DNA from: Novosphingobium sp.
GTDB taxonomy: Bacteria; Pseudomonadota; Alphaproteobacteria; Sphingomonadales; Sphingomonadaceae
DNA: 11,008 nucleotides
Assembly (NCBI GenBank): GCA_030830245.1
Contig: JAURNJ010000345.1
Span: forward strand, 1-11,008
Direction: 5' to 3'
Of this stretch, positions 1 to 8,441 are shown in pieces. Both the position numbers and the translations under genes were made by a program. The notes beneath the pieces are model-generated. The model saw nothing but the letters and a program-made list of their open reading frames with translations, ran no database searches and was not told the origin of the DNA. How positions within the stretch are numbered: the stretch's first letter is position 1; each line of letters opens with the position of its first letter.

Positions 1-1275
1 GGCATCCTTCAAGGGATTGTAGCCGCCTGCCATATCGCCATAGATGGTCGCATAGCCAACGCTCATCTCGCTCTTGTTGCCGGTAGTCACCAGCATCGGC
101 CCGAACTTGTTCGACAGCGCCATCAGGGTGACGCCGCGAATGCGCGATTGCAGGTTCTCCTCGGTGAGGTCGACTGTGGTGTCGGCAAAGCTGTCTTCGA
201 GCATGGCGTCAAAGCCGGTCACTGCCGGCTGGATCGGGATGGTTGAATAGCGGCAACCCAGCGCCTTGGCGCAGGCCATGGCATCGTCGAGGCTTTCCTG
301 GCTGGTGAAGCGGCTGGGCAGCATCACGCACCACACCCGCTCTGCGCCCAGCGCATCGACCGCGATGGCAGCGCAGGCGGCGCTGTCGATGCCGCCCGAC
401 AGGCCAAGCACCACGCCGGGAAAGCCGTTGCGGTTGACATAGTCGCGCAGGCCCATGACCATCGCGGCGTAGATCTCCTCCGGCCCCTCGGCGAGGGTGG
501 CGATCTCGCCCCGATCGCAGCGCCAGCCCTGCGCGGTCTTGGTCCAGGAGGTAGTGACCTCCTGCTCTTCCCAGTCGCGCATCTGCACTGCGAGGCTGCC
601 ATCGCCATTGACCACGAAGCTGGCGCCATCGAACACCAGCTCGTCCTGCCCGCCAACCCGGTTCAGAAAAGCGAGCGGCAGCTGGGTGTCGGCGGCGCGG
701 CGCTTGGCCACCCCTTCGATCCGCAGCGCGTCCTTGTTGATCTCGTAGGGGCTGCCGTTGATTGAAATGAACAGCTCGGCGCCGAAATTGGCGAGATGCC
801 GGCAGACGTCGGGAAGCCAGATGTCTTCGCAGATCGGCAGCCCGATCATCACGCCCTTGAACACGATCGGTTCGGGCAAGGGGCCAGGTTGGAACACGCG
901 CGGCTCGTCGAAGACGCCATAATTGGGCAGTTCGTGCTTGAGCCGCACTGCCGCGACCTTGCCCCTTTCGAGCAAGGCCACACCGTTGTGTAATTCACCG
1001 TCGAGCACGAAAACAGATCCGACCAACATCGCCGGACCCTGGGTCCGCCCGGTCTCTTTCGCCAGGGCTTCCAGCTCGCTCGCGGCACGTTCGATCAGGG
1101 CGGGCTTCAGCACCAAGTCTTCAGGCGGATAGCCGATCAGTTGCAGCTCGGGAAAGACGATGAGGTCGCTGTCCCTGGCACGCTCTCGCGCGGCCAGCAT
1201 CCGGGCTGCATTGCCGGCAATATCGCCGACCGACTGGTTGAGTTGGGCAAGGGTGATCTTGAGGGTGTCGGGCAT
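1..1275 (-). CDS. nadE: Glutamine-dependent NAD+ synthetase, C-terminus cut by window edge
   Basis: Catalyses the last step of NAD+ synthesis: ATP-dependent amidation of nicotinic acid adenine dinucleotide, using ammonia released from glutamine in the cytoplasm. The 425 visible residues hold an N-terminal nitrilase-type glutaminase domain with the expected Glu-Lys-Cys triad: E43 in VFPELQL, K113 in KHELPNYGVFDE and C149 in LPICEDIW. The synthetase domain follows, with the PP-loop SGGIDSA at 293-299 and the family signature TTGNKSEMSVGYAT near the edge, followed by YGDMAGGYNPLKD. Relatives are about 550 residues, so roughly 130 are missing. The ATG at 1275 is the only usual start after the in-frame stop at 1303-1305; no strong Shine-Dalgarno precedes it. 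The gene lies 36 bases beyond the upstream lipoprotein gene's terminator, so it probably has its own weak promoter or depends on readthrough. The family assignment is very secure. Confidence 0.97.
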   Translation of the reverse strand, partial: MPDTLKITLAQLNQSVGDIAGNAARMLAARERARDSDLIVFPELQLIGYPPEDLVLKPALIERAASELEALAKETGRTQGPAMLVGSVFVLDGELHNGVALLERGKVAAVRLKHELPNYGVFDEPRVFQPGPLPEPIVFKGVMIGLPICEDIWLPDVCRHLANFGAELFISINGSPYEINKDALRIEGVAKRRAADTQLPLAFLNRVGGQDELVFDGASFVVNGDGSLAVQMRDWEEQEVTTSWTKTAQGWRCDRGEIATLAEGPEEIYAAMVMGLRDYVNRNGFPGVVLGLSGGIDSAACAAIAVDALGAERVWCVMLPSRFTSQESLDDAMACAKALGCRYSTIPIQPAVTGFDAMLEDSFADTTVDLTEENLQSRIRGVTLMALSNKFGPMLVTTGNKSEMSVGYATIYGDMAGGYNPLKDA

Positions 1276-1308
1276 GTTGTGCTGATGCGCATTTGCCTCA
1301 AGTCATGC

Positions 1309-1335
1309 AATAAAAAACCCTCCACGATGGAGGGT
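1309..1335 (-). terminator. Rho-independent terminator after the acidic lipoprotein gene
   Basis: Perfect 8-bp inverted repeat ACCCTCCA (1317-1324) and TGGAGGGT (1328-1335) with a 3-base loop. On the minus strand it is followed directly by TTTTTTATT (1317-1309). There is no T-tract in the plus direction. It ends transcription of the lipoprotein gene (1422-1649) and sits 34 bases before the nadE start codon, so it separates the two co-directional genes. Confidence 0.9.
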
Positions 1336-1373
1336 AAGAGACGACCAGTCTGGATTGCGCCGACCGCAAGCCA

Positions 1374-1407
1374 ACGGGGGACCGGCTTGTTTTGGCCAGA
1401 CCCCCGT
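1374..1407 (-). other. GC-rich imperfect stem-loop just downstream of the lipoprotein stop codon
   Basis: The outer arms ACGGGGG (1374-1380) and CCCCCGT (1401-1407) pair perfectly. Inside them the stem continues with two mismatches through GGC/GCC to a T-rich loop. It lies 14 bases past the lipoprotein stop codon and 38 bases before the true terminator. It has no T-tract of its own, so it is more likely a 3'-end stabilising hairpin or an auxiliary pause structure than a second terminator. The function is inferred. Confidence 0.45.
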
Positions 1408-1421
1408 GACAATCGGATCTA

Positions 1422-1649
1422 TTACTCTGCCGCCGGAGCTTCGGCGGGAGCTTCGGCAGCGGCGCCTTCTGCGGCGGCACCTTCTTCGGCCATCGCGTCT
1501 TCGGCAGGCGCTTCCTCGGCAACAGCTTCTTCAGCCATGGCTTCGGTGTCTTCGGCCTGTGCGTCTTCAGTGGCTTCTTCGGCGCTGCCGCAAGCAGCGA
1601 GCGCCAGAGCGGCAGCCGAAGTGAAAGCAGCGTAAGCGAACTTCTTCAT
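1422..1649 (-). CDS. Small acidic Ala/Glu-rich lipoprotein of unknown function
   Basis: This 75-residue protein has a clear lipoprotein signal peptide: the basic start MKK, a hydrophobic Ala/Leu stretch, and the lipobox LAAC with the lipidated cysteine at C20. Gly follows at +2, so no Asp retention signal is seen and outer-membrane sorting is expected. The mature part is 56 residues, almost wholly Ala, Glu, Asp, Pro and Gly in degenerate AEEA/AEDA/AAEA repeats. By my count it has 19 acidic residues and no basic ones. It should be disordered or helical and strongly negative. A Shine-Dalgarno AAGGGG (complement of 1656-1661) lies six bases before the ATG. The gene has its own terminator (1309-1335) and is divergent from the methionine operon. 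No function is known to me. The signal peptide, RBS and terminator make it a real gene rather than a low-complexity artefact; open frames on the opposite strand here are its shadows. Confidence 0.85.
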   Translation of the reverse strand: MKKFAYAAFTSAAALALAACGSAEEATEDAQAEDTEAMAEEAVAEEAPAEDAMAEEGAAAEGAAAEAPAEAPAAE

Positions 1650-1655
1650 GGGAAT

Positions 1656-1661
1656 CCCCTT
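1656..1661 (-). promoter_or_regulatory. Ribosome binding site of the acidic lipoprotein gene
   Basis: AAGGGG on the minus strand, six bases before the ATG at 1649. It supports translation of this low-complexity frame on the minus strand. Confidence 0.75.
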
Positions 1662-1722
1662 GCATTATGCAGCGCACATCACCGGTGCATGCGCTGAGGC
1701 GGCAGGTGAACCTGCAGGGAGC

Positions 1723-1751
1723 TTTTTATCCGAGTGTGCCGTCCAGCGCAA
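1723..1751 (-). promoter_or_regulatory. Candidate sigma70-type promoter for the lipoprotein gene
   Basis: On the minus strand, TTGCGC (1746-1751) and TAAAAA (1723-1728) are separated by 17 bases. That would put the transcript start near 1716, about 67 bases before the ATG. The dyad GCAGGT-GA-ACCTGC (1702-1715) would then lie at the very 5' end of the transcript. Promoter matches in GC-rich alphaproteobacteria are weak evidence, so this is tentative. Confidence 0.35.
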
Positions 1752-1794
1752 ACTTTCAGCGATGAAACGAAAAATGCGGTCAATTTCGCGCGGC

Positions 1795-1822
1795 TTGATC
1801 AATATAAAGAAATCTTTATATA
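1795..1822 (+). promoter_or_regulatory. Candidate core promoter of the methionine operon
   Basis: TTGATC (1795-1800) as -35 and TATATA (1817-1822) as -10 are separated by 16 bases. This predicts a transcript start around 1829, within a few bases of the regulator's ATG at 1832. No Shine-Dalgarno is visible before that ATG, so the mRNA may be leaderless or nearly so. The -10 lies inside the palindrome at 1802-1821. TATAAA at 1803-1808 is an alternative -10. Confidence 0.45.
1802..1821 (+). promoter_or_regulatory. Perfect 20-bp palindromic operator for the ArsR-methyltransferase regulator
   Basis: ATATAAAGA (1802-1810), two central bases AA, then TCTTTATAT (1813-1821): nine of nine base pairs of dyad symmetry in an AT-rich island within GC-rich DNA. 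A winged-helix ArsR dimer typically binds a dyad of about this size. It fills the spacer and -10 of the candidate promoter, 10 bases before the regulator's start codon, so bound protein would block RNA polymerase. The sequence symmetry is observed. That this regulator is the ligand is inferred from position and family habit. From memory, similar AT-rich palindromes occur near methionine-cycle genes controlled by SahR/SamR-type ArsR regulators in Proteobacteria; I could not check this. Confidence 0.8.
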
Positions 1823-1831
1823 GATGGTGCA

Positions 1832-2845
1832 ATGCGGATCGAAGCGACCTTGCGCGCACTGTCGGATCTCACCCGGCTGCGCATCATGCGCCTGCTGGCT
1901 CACATGGAGCTAGCAGTAGGCGAACTGGCGCAAGTGCTCGGGCAAAGCCAGCCGCGCGTCTCGCGTCACGTGCGCATCCTGTGCGACGCCGGGCTTGCCG
2001 AAAGGCGCAAGGAAGGAAACTGGGTGTTCGTCAGAAGCGCTATCGGCGAAGGCCTTGCACCTCCACTTGGCGATGCAGCAGCTCGGCTGCTCGCGGTAAG
2101 CGAGCTCGAAGACGCCGCCTTTTCCTCGCGCTGCAACGAGGATCGCCGCCATCTCGCCGCCATTCGTGCCGATCGCTCGGCCAAGGCCGAAGCTTGGTTC
2201 TCGCGCCATGCCGAAGAGTGGGACACCCTGCGCCTGCTCCATTGCCCCGACGAACCGGTTGAAGCTGCTCTCACTTCGGCTTTGGCCGCAGACGGAGTCA
2301 AGGCTTCGCTTGGCGCCTTGCTCGACGTCGGCACCGGCACGGGTCGCATGGCCGAACTGTTCGCGCCGCACGCGGACCATGTCACCGCGCTCGACCGCAA
2401 TCCCGAAATGCTCCACGTCGCCCGCGCGCGACTGCAGAAATTTCCGGCAGGCAAGGTCGATCTGGTGCAAGGCGATTTCGCCGTGCTCCCCTTTGGCGAT
2501 GCCGCTTTCGATACGGTCCTCTTCCACCAGGTTCTGCATTATGCACAGGAACCCGGCGTCGTGCTGGCCGAAGCCGCGCGCGTCACGCGTCCGGGAGGCA
2601 CTTTGGCAATCGTCGATTTTGCCGCGCATGACCGCGAGGAATTGCGCGAACGCCACGCCCACGCCCGCCTCGGCTTTTCGGACGAGCAGATGCTGGCGCT
2701 GTTCAGCGAGGCCGGCTTCGCCAGCCGGCCGGCCATTGCGCTGCCCGGCACGCCGCTGACGGTCAAGATCTGGACTGCTACGAGGCAAGCAGGCACTGGC
2801 AAAGTGATGAAACGTGCGACAGTGTCAAAAGCAAAGAACCCATGA
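1832..2845 (+). CDS. ArsR-family regulator fused to SAM-dependent methyltransferase, probable methionine-operon repressor
   Basis: A two-domain protein of 337 residues. Residues 1-75 form an ArsR-type winged helix (LSDLTRLRIMRLL; recognition helix region QSQPRVSRHVRILCDAGL at 38-55; wing RRKEGNWVFVR). The ELCVCDL-type metal site of arsenic sensors is absent, so metal sensing is unlikely. A linker (about 80-160) leads to a class I methyltransferase domain with the SAM motif DVGTGTG at 165-171, acidic residue D188 at the end of strand 2 (ALDRNPEM), and PFGDAAFDTV followed by VTRPGGTLAIVDF. Heading metF-metH with a palindrome at its own promoter, it is probably an autoregulated repressor sensing SAM or SAH through the methyltransferase fold; that role is inference. 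The ATG at 1832 starts right at the HTH domain. Its stop overlaps the metF start (ATGA), coupling regulator and enzyme translation. It could instead be a true methyltransferase. Confidence 0.88.
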   Translation: MRIEATLRALSDLTRLRIMRLLAHMELAVGELAQVLGQSQPRVSRHVRILCDAGLAERRKEGNWVFVRSAIGEGLAPPLGDAAARLLAVSELEDAAFSSRCNEDRRHLAAIRADRSAKAEAWFSRHAEEWDTLRLLHCPDEPVEAALTSALAADGVKASLGALLDVGTGTGRMAELFAPHADHVTALDRNPEMLHVARARLQKFPAGKVDLVQGDFAVLPFGDAAFDTVLFHQVLHYAQEPGVVLAEAARVTRPGGTLAIVDFAAHDREELRERHAHARLGFSDEQMLALFSEAGFASRPAIALPGTPLTVKIWTATRQAGTGKVMKRATVSKAKNP

Positions 2846-3729
2846 CCGAACCCCTGTTCCTTATCCCGCCTGGCGACATCGCCGTCTCGTTCGAATTTTT
2901 TCCGCCCAAGACGGAGAAGATGAACGAGCAGCTATGGCAGGCCATCGAAACGCTTGTGCCGCTTTCCCCGCGCTTCGTCTCGGTAACCTATGGCGCGGGT
3001 GGCTCCACGCGCGAACGCACGCATGGCACGGTGGCGCGCATCCAGAATGAAACGCCCCTGTCGGCCGCGGCGCATCTCACCTGCGTCGAGGCAACTAAGG
3101 AAGACATCGCCGAAATCGCCGAGGATTACTGGAACGCAGGCGTGCGGCACATCGTGGCGCTGCGCGGCGATCCGCCCGAGCAAGGCAAGCCCTATTCGGT
3201 CCATCCCGGCGGCTACGAAAACGCTGCCGCCCTGGTCGCAGGACTGCGCGCGCTCCACCCGTTCGAGATTTCGGTTGCCGCCTATCCGGAGTCACACCCG
3301 GATTCGCCAAGCCCGCAAGCCGATCTGGACAACCTCAGGCGCAAGATCGATGCGGGCGCGACCCGTGCCATTACCCAGTTCTTCTTCGAGCCGGACACTT
3401 TCTTCCGCTTCCGCGACAAGGCTGCGGCTGCCGGGATAGAGGCCGAGCTAGTGCCGGGCATCATGCCGGTGATGAGTTTCGCATCGGTGGTCCGCATGTC
3501 GGCAATGTGCGGCACGTCGGTGCCGGAATGGATGGCCACCATGTTCGAGGGGCTCGACGACAAGCCTGACGCACGCCAGCTTGTCGCCGCGACGCTCGCG
3601 GCAAGGCTGTGTCACAAGCTCTATGTCGGCGGGGTGCGCCAGTTCCATTTCTATACGCTCAACCGGGCCGAGCTGACCTATGCGATCTGCCATCTGCTCG
3701 GCGCGCGGCCCAAGGAGTTCGACCGATGA
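2842..3729 (+). CDS. metF: 5,10-methylenetetrahydrofolate reductase
   Basis: FAD enzyme of the cytoplasm that reduces 5,10-methylene-THF to 5-methyl-THF, the methyl donor for the two methionine synthase subunits encoded next. The 295-residue length is normal for bacterial MetF. Family motifs appear in order: SFEFFPPK with the conserved catalytic-type Glu (E18), SVTYGAGGSTRERT, HLTCVEAT, ALRGDPPE with the FAD/folate-site Asp (D110), ITQFFFEPDTFFRF, and PGIMPVMSF. The ATG overlaps the regulator stop codon by ATGA, and its own stop overlaps the next ATG in the same way. It has only a poor Shine-Dalgarno (AAAGAA), so translation probably depends on coupling from the upstream gene. I see nothing missing or unusual in the protein itself. 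Confidence 0.97.
   Translation: MTEPLFLIPPGDIAVSFEFFPPKTEKMNEQLWQAIETLVPLSPRFVSVTYGAGGSTRERTHGTVARIQNETPLSAAAHLTCVEATKEDIAEIAEDYWNAGVRHIVALRGDPPEQGKPYSVHPGGYENAAALVAGLRALHPFEISVAAYPESHPDSPSPQADLDNLRRKIDAGATRAITQFFFEPDTFFRFRDKAAAAGIEAELVPGIMPVMSFASVVRMSAMCGTSVPEWMATMFEGLDDKPDARQLVAATLAARLCHKLYVGGVRQFHFYTLNRAELTYAICHLLGARPKEFDR
3712..3717 (+). promoter_or_regulatory. Ribosome binding site that fixes the start of metH part 1
   Basis: AAGGAG inside the end of metF, eight bases before the ATG at 3726. It favours this start over the in-frame ATG at 3609 deep within metF, and the protein from 3726 begins as relatives do. Confidence 0.85.
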
Positions 3730-4772
3730 GCGCCGAAGCAGAGTTCCGCGCCCGCGCCGCCGAGCACGTATTGGTGTTCGACGGAGCCTATGGCACCTCG
3801 ATCCAGAAGTATGGTCTTCAGGAAGCCGATTATCGCGGCGATCTCCACCTGCCGCTCGACCAGAAGGGCAACAACGACCTGCTGTGCCTCACCCGGCCTG
3901 ACGTGATCCGGGAAATCCACAGGGCCTATCTCGATGCCGGGGCGGACATGATCGAGACAAACACGTTCTCGTCCACCACTATCGCCATGGCCGACTATGG
4001 CTGCGAGCATCTGGTGCGGGAGATCAACCTGGCGGCGGCTCACCTGGCGCGCGAGGCCTGCGAGGCTGCCGAGGCGAACGACGGCAAACGCCGCTTCGTC
4101 GCCGGTTCGATCGGTCCGACCAACAAGACCCTGTCGCTTTCGCCGGATGTCAACGATCCCGGCTTCCGCGAGGTCGATTTCGACACGTTGAAGCAAACCT
4201 ATCGCGAACAATGCGACGCCCTCATCGAAGGCGGCGTCGATTTCCTGCTGATCGAGACCTGCTTCGACACGTTGAACGCCAAGGCGGCAGGAATGGCCGC
4301 AAAGGAAGCCGAGGCGGCGAGCGGTCGCGAGGTTCCGGTGATGCTGTCCTTCACCATCACAGACATGAGCGGGCGCAACCTTTCCGGCCACACGATCATG
4401 GCCTTCTGGTATTCGCTGCGACACCTCAAGCCGCTGACTATCGGCGCGAACTGCGCCTTCGGGGCTGACAAGATGCGCCCCTATCTGGCGGAGCTGGCGA
4501 AGGACACCGACACGCTGATCATGGCCTTCCCCAACGCGGGCCTGCCCAACGAACTGGGCCAGTACGACGAGCTGCCAGAAAAGACCGGCGCGCTGATCCG
4601 CGAATGGACCGATACGGGCCTTGTCAATGTGGTTGGCGGCTGCTGCGGCACCAGCCCTGCGCATATCGCCGCTATCGCAAAGGCGGTCGCCGATGCGAAG
4701 CCGCGCGCGATCCCGTCGCTCGAAGCGAAGACTCGTCTCTCGGGCCTCGAACCGTTCGTGATGGCGGCCTGA
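3726..4772 (+). CDS. metH: Methionine synthase, homocysteine-binding subunit (split MetH, part 1)
   Basis: 348 residues corresponding to the N-terminal homocysteine/zinc barrel of cobalamin-dependent methionine synthase. It activates homocysteine as a thiolate on zinc for methylation by methylcobalamin carried on the partner subunit. The start region reads VFDGAYGTSIQ, followed by ETNTFSST, AGSIGPTNKTLS and IETCFDT. The three zinc-ligand cysteines are present: C243 in GANCAFG, and C306-C307 in GGCCGT. The frame stays open up to an ATG at 3609 inside metF, but the ATG at 3726 has a strong Shine-Dalgarno (AAGGAG, 3712-3717) and makes an ATGA overlap with the metF stop, so it is the start. A fused MetH is about 1,230 residues; this subunit plus the next (873) totals 1,221. 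That makes it a clean domain split, not a frameshift: the subunit ends in its own tail and the next gene has its own start after 15 bases. Betaine-homocysteine methyltransferases are relatives, but the neighbour points to MetH. Confidence 0.94.
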   Translation: MSAEAEFRARAAEHVLVFDGAYGTSIQKYGLQEADYRGDLHLPLDQKGNNDLLCLTRPDVIREIHRAYLDAGADMIETNTFSSTTIAMADYGCEHLVREINLAAAHLAREACEAAEANDGKRRFVAGSIGPTNKTLSLSPDVNDPGFREVDFDTLKQTYREQCDALIEGGVDFLLIETCFDTLNAKAAGMAAKEAEAASGREVPVMLSFTITDMSGRNLSGHTIMAFWYSLRHLKPLTIGANCAFGADKMRPYLAELAKDTDTLIMAFPNAGLPNELGQYDELPEKTGALIREWTDTGLVNVVGGCCGTSPAHIAAIAKAVADAKPRAIPSLEAKTRLSGLEPFVMAA

Positions 4773-4787
4773 TACAACGGAACCTTG

Positions 4788-7409
<2,622 letters not shown>

Positions 7410-7450
7410 CCGGCAAGGTCTGCTGTTGCAGGCTCTGCCTCAAAGAGATT

Positions 7451-7456
7451 GGGGAG
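7451..7456 (+). promoter_or_regulatory. Ribosome binding site that fixes the start of the alpha/beta hydrolase
   Basis: GGGGAG, seven bases before the ATG at 7464. The longer in-frame TTG at 7449 overlaps this site and is therefore unlikely to be the start. Confidence 0.8.
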
Positions 7457-7463
7457 AGCAGAC

Positions 7464-8435
7464 ATGACGGATGGAAATGACAATGCGCTGAGAGTGCCGG
7501 AGCGGGTCGTTCCTGTCCCCGCCCATGCCAGCGAGCAGGCAAAGGCCGTGCTGTCGCAACCTTTCCCGCCCGCGACCGTCTACCCGCCGCTCGACGACAA
7601 TGCCGGCTGGAAGCAAACCATCGCGATGCGCGAGGAGTTTCTTGCCCAAATGCTGGCAGGTCGGCTCGGCGATTTTGCGCACACGCTCACCGAGTGGCGC
7701 GAGGATGGCGCGCTCGCCTACGACATCCGGCCCGAGGGTTGGAGCGAGAAGGACCGCCGCGTCTACCTTTACATCCACGGCGGCGCGTTGATCATGGGCG
7801 CTGGCGAGAATTGCAAAACCATGTCGCTCGGCGCCGCGAAAAACCACAACGTGCGGGTCGTCACGGTCGATTACCGGATGCCGCCCGATCATCCCTATCC
7901 TGCCAGCCTCGACGATTGCATGGTGTTCTACAAGGCGCTGCTGCGCGACTACAAGCCGCACGAAATCATCGTCGGCGGCGGATCGGCGGGTGGCAACCTC
8001 GCCGCTGCCTTGATCCTGCGCGCGCGTGACGAGGGACTGCCCCTGCCTGCCGCCGCGATCCTCCAGTCGCCCGAACTCGACCTCACCGAATCGGGCGACA
8101 GCCACCAGACCAATGCCGGGCTGGACGCGATGGGCAGCCTGATGGCTGCAAACCTGCTCTATGCCGGCGGGCACGACCTCACCCACCCCTACATCTCGCC
8201 GCTGTTCGGCGACATGACCAAGGGCTTTCCGCCCACCTTCCTCTCAACCGGTACGCGCGACCTGTTCCTTTCGAACACGGTGCGAATGCACCGCAAGCTG
8301 CGCAACGCAGGCATTCACGCCGAGCTTCACATCAAGGAAGCCGCGCCGCACGCCGGGTTGGGCGGCGGGCCGGAGGACCAGGAAATCGAGATTGAGGCGC
8401 GGGGCTTTGCCGATGCCCGCTGGGCGGGGCGCTAG
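7464..8435 (+). CDS. Alpha/beta hydrolase, hormone-sensitive-lipase (family IV) esterase type
   Basis: 323-residue cytoplasmic hydrolase with no signal peptide. It carries the family IV oxyanion motif HGG in YIHGGALIMG and the nucleophile motif GGGSAGGN with S174. The acid D266 lies in GTRDLFLSN and the histidine H296 in APHAGLGG, completing a Ser-Asp-His triad. DYRMPPDHPYPASLDD is the usual segment between the first two motifs. Such enzymes cleave short-chain esters or lactones; the substrate cannot be read from the sequence. It begins 54 bases after metH part 2 on the same strand, with a good Shine-Dalgarno before the ATG at 7464 that excludes the TTG at 7449. No clear terminator or promoter appears in the gap, so co-transcription with the methionine operon is possible, though a metabolic link is not obvious. 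Its stop is six bases from the stop of the convergent oxidoreductase gene. Confidence 0.92.
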   Translation: MTDGNDNALRVPERVVPVPAHASEQAKAVLSQPFPPATVYPPLDDNAGWKQTIAMREEFLAQMLAGRLGDFAHTLTEWREDGALAYDIRPEGWSEKDRRVYLYIHGGALIMGAGENCKTMSLGAAKNHNVRVVTVDYRMPPDHPYPASLDDCMVFYKALLRDYKPHEIIVGGGSAGGNLAAALILRARDEGLPLPAAAILQSPELDLTESGDSHQTNAGLDAMGSLMAANLLYAGGHDLTHPYISPLFGDMTKGFPPTFLSTGTRDLFLSNTVRMHRKLRNAGIHAELHIKEAAPHAGLGGGPEDQEIEIEARGFADARWAGR

Positions 8436-8441
8436 AAAGGC

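Noticed and set aside
1141..1635. Plus-strand open frame of 164 codons across the lipoprotein gene
   Set aside because: It is the antisense shadow of nadE and the Ala/Glu-rich lipoprotein. It runs through the terminator hairpin, shows only Ala/Ser low complexity, and has no RBS.
1650..1831. Possible SAM, SAH or cobalamin riboswitch ahead of the methionine operon
   Set aside because: The palindrome and candidate -10 lie within 30 bases of the regulator's start codon, leaving no room for an aptamer. I found no conserved riboswitch core in the region on the plus strand.
1648..2262. Plus-strand open frame of 204 codons overlapping the regulator gene
   Set aside because: It lies in another frame through the intergenic region and the ArsR domain, with Arg/Ala-rich translation typical of out-of-frame GC-rich DNA and no recognisable domain.
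3678..4664. Long minus-strand open frame opposite metH part 1 (328 codons)
   Set aside because: It is an antisense shadow produced by high GC. The plus strand carries a complete conserved protein with zinc ligands, and the antisense product has no recognisable motif.
7410..7463. Terminator or promoter between metH part 2 and the hydrolase gene
   Set aside because: Only short imperfect repeats (GGCA and TGCC ends) are present. There is no T-tract and no convincing -35/-10 pair.
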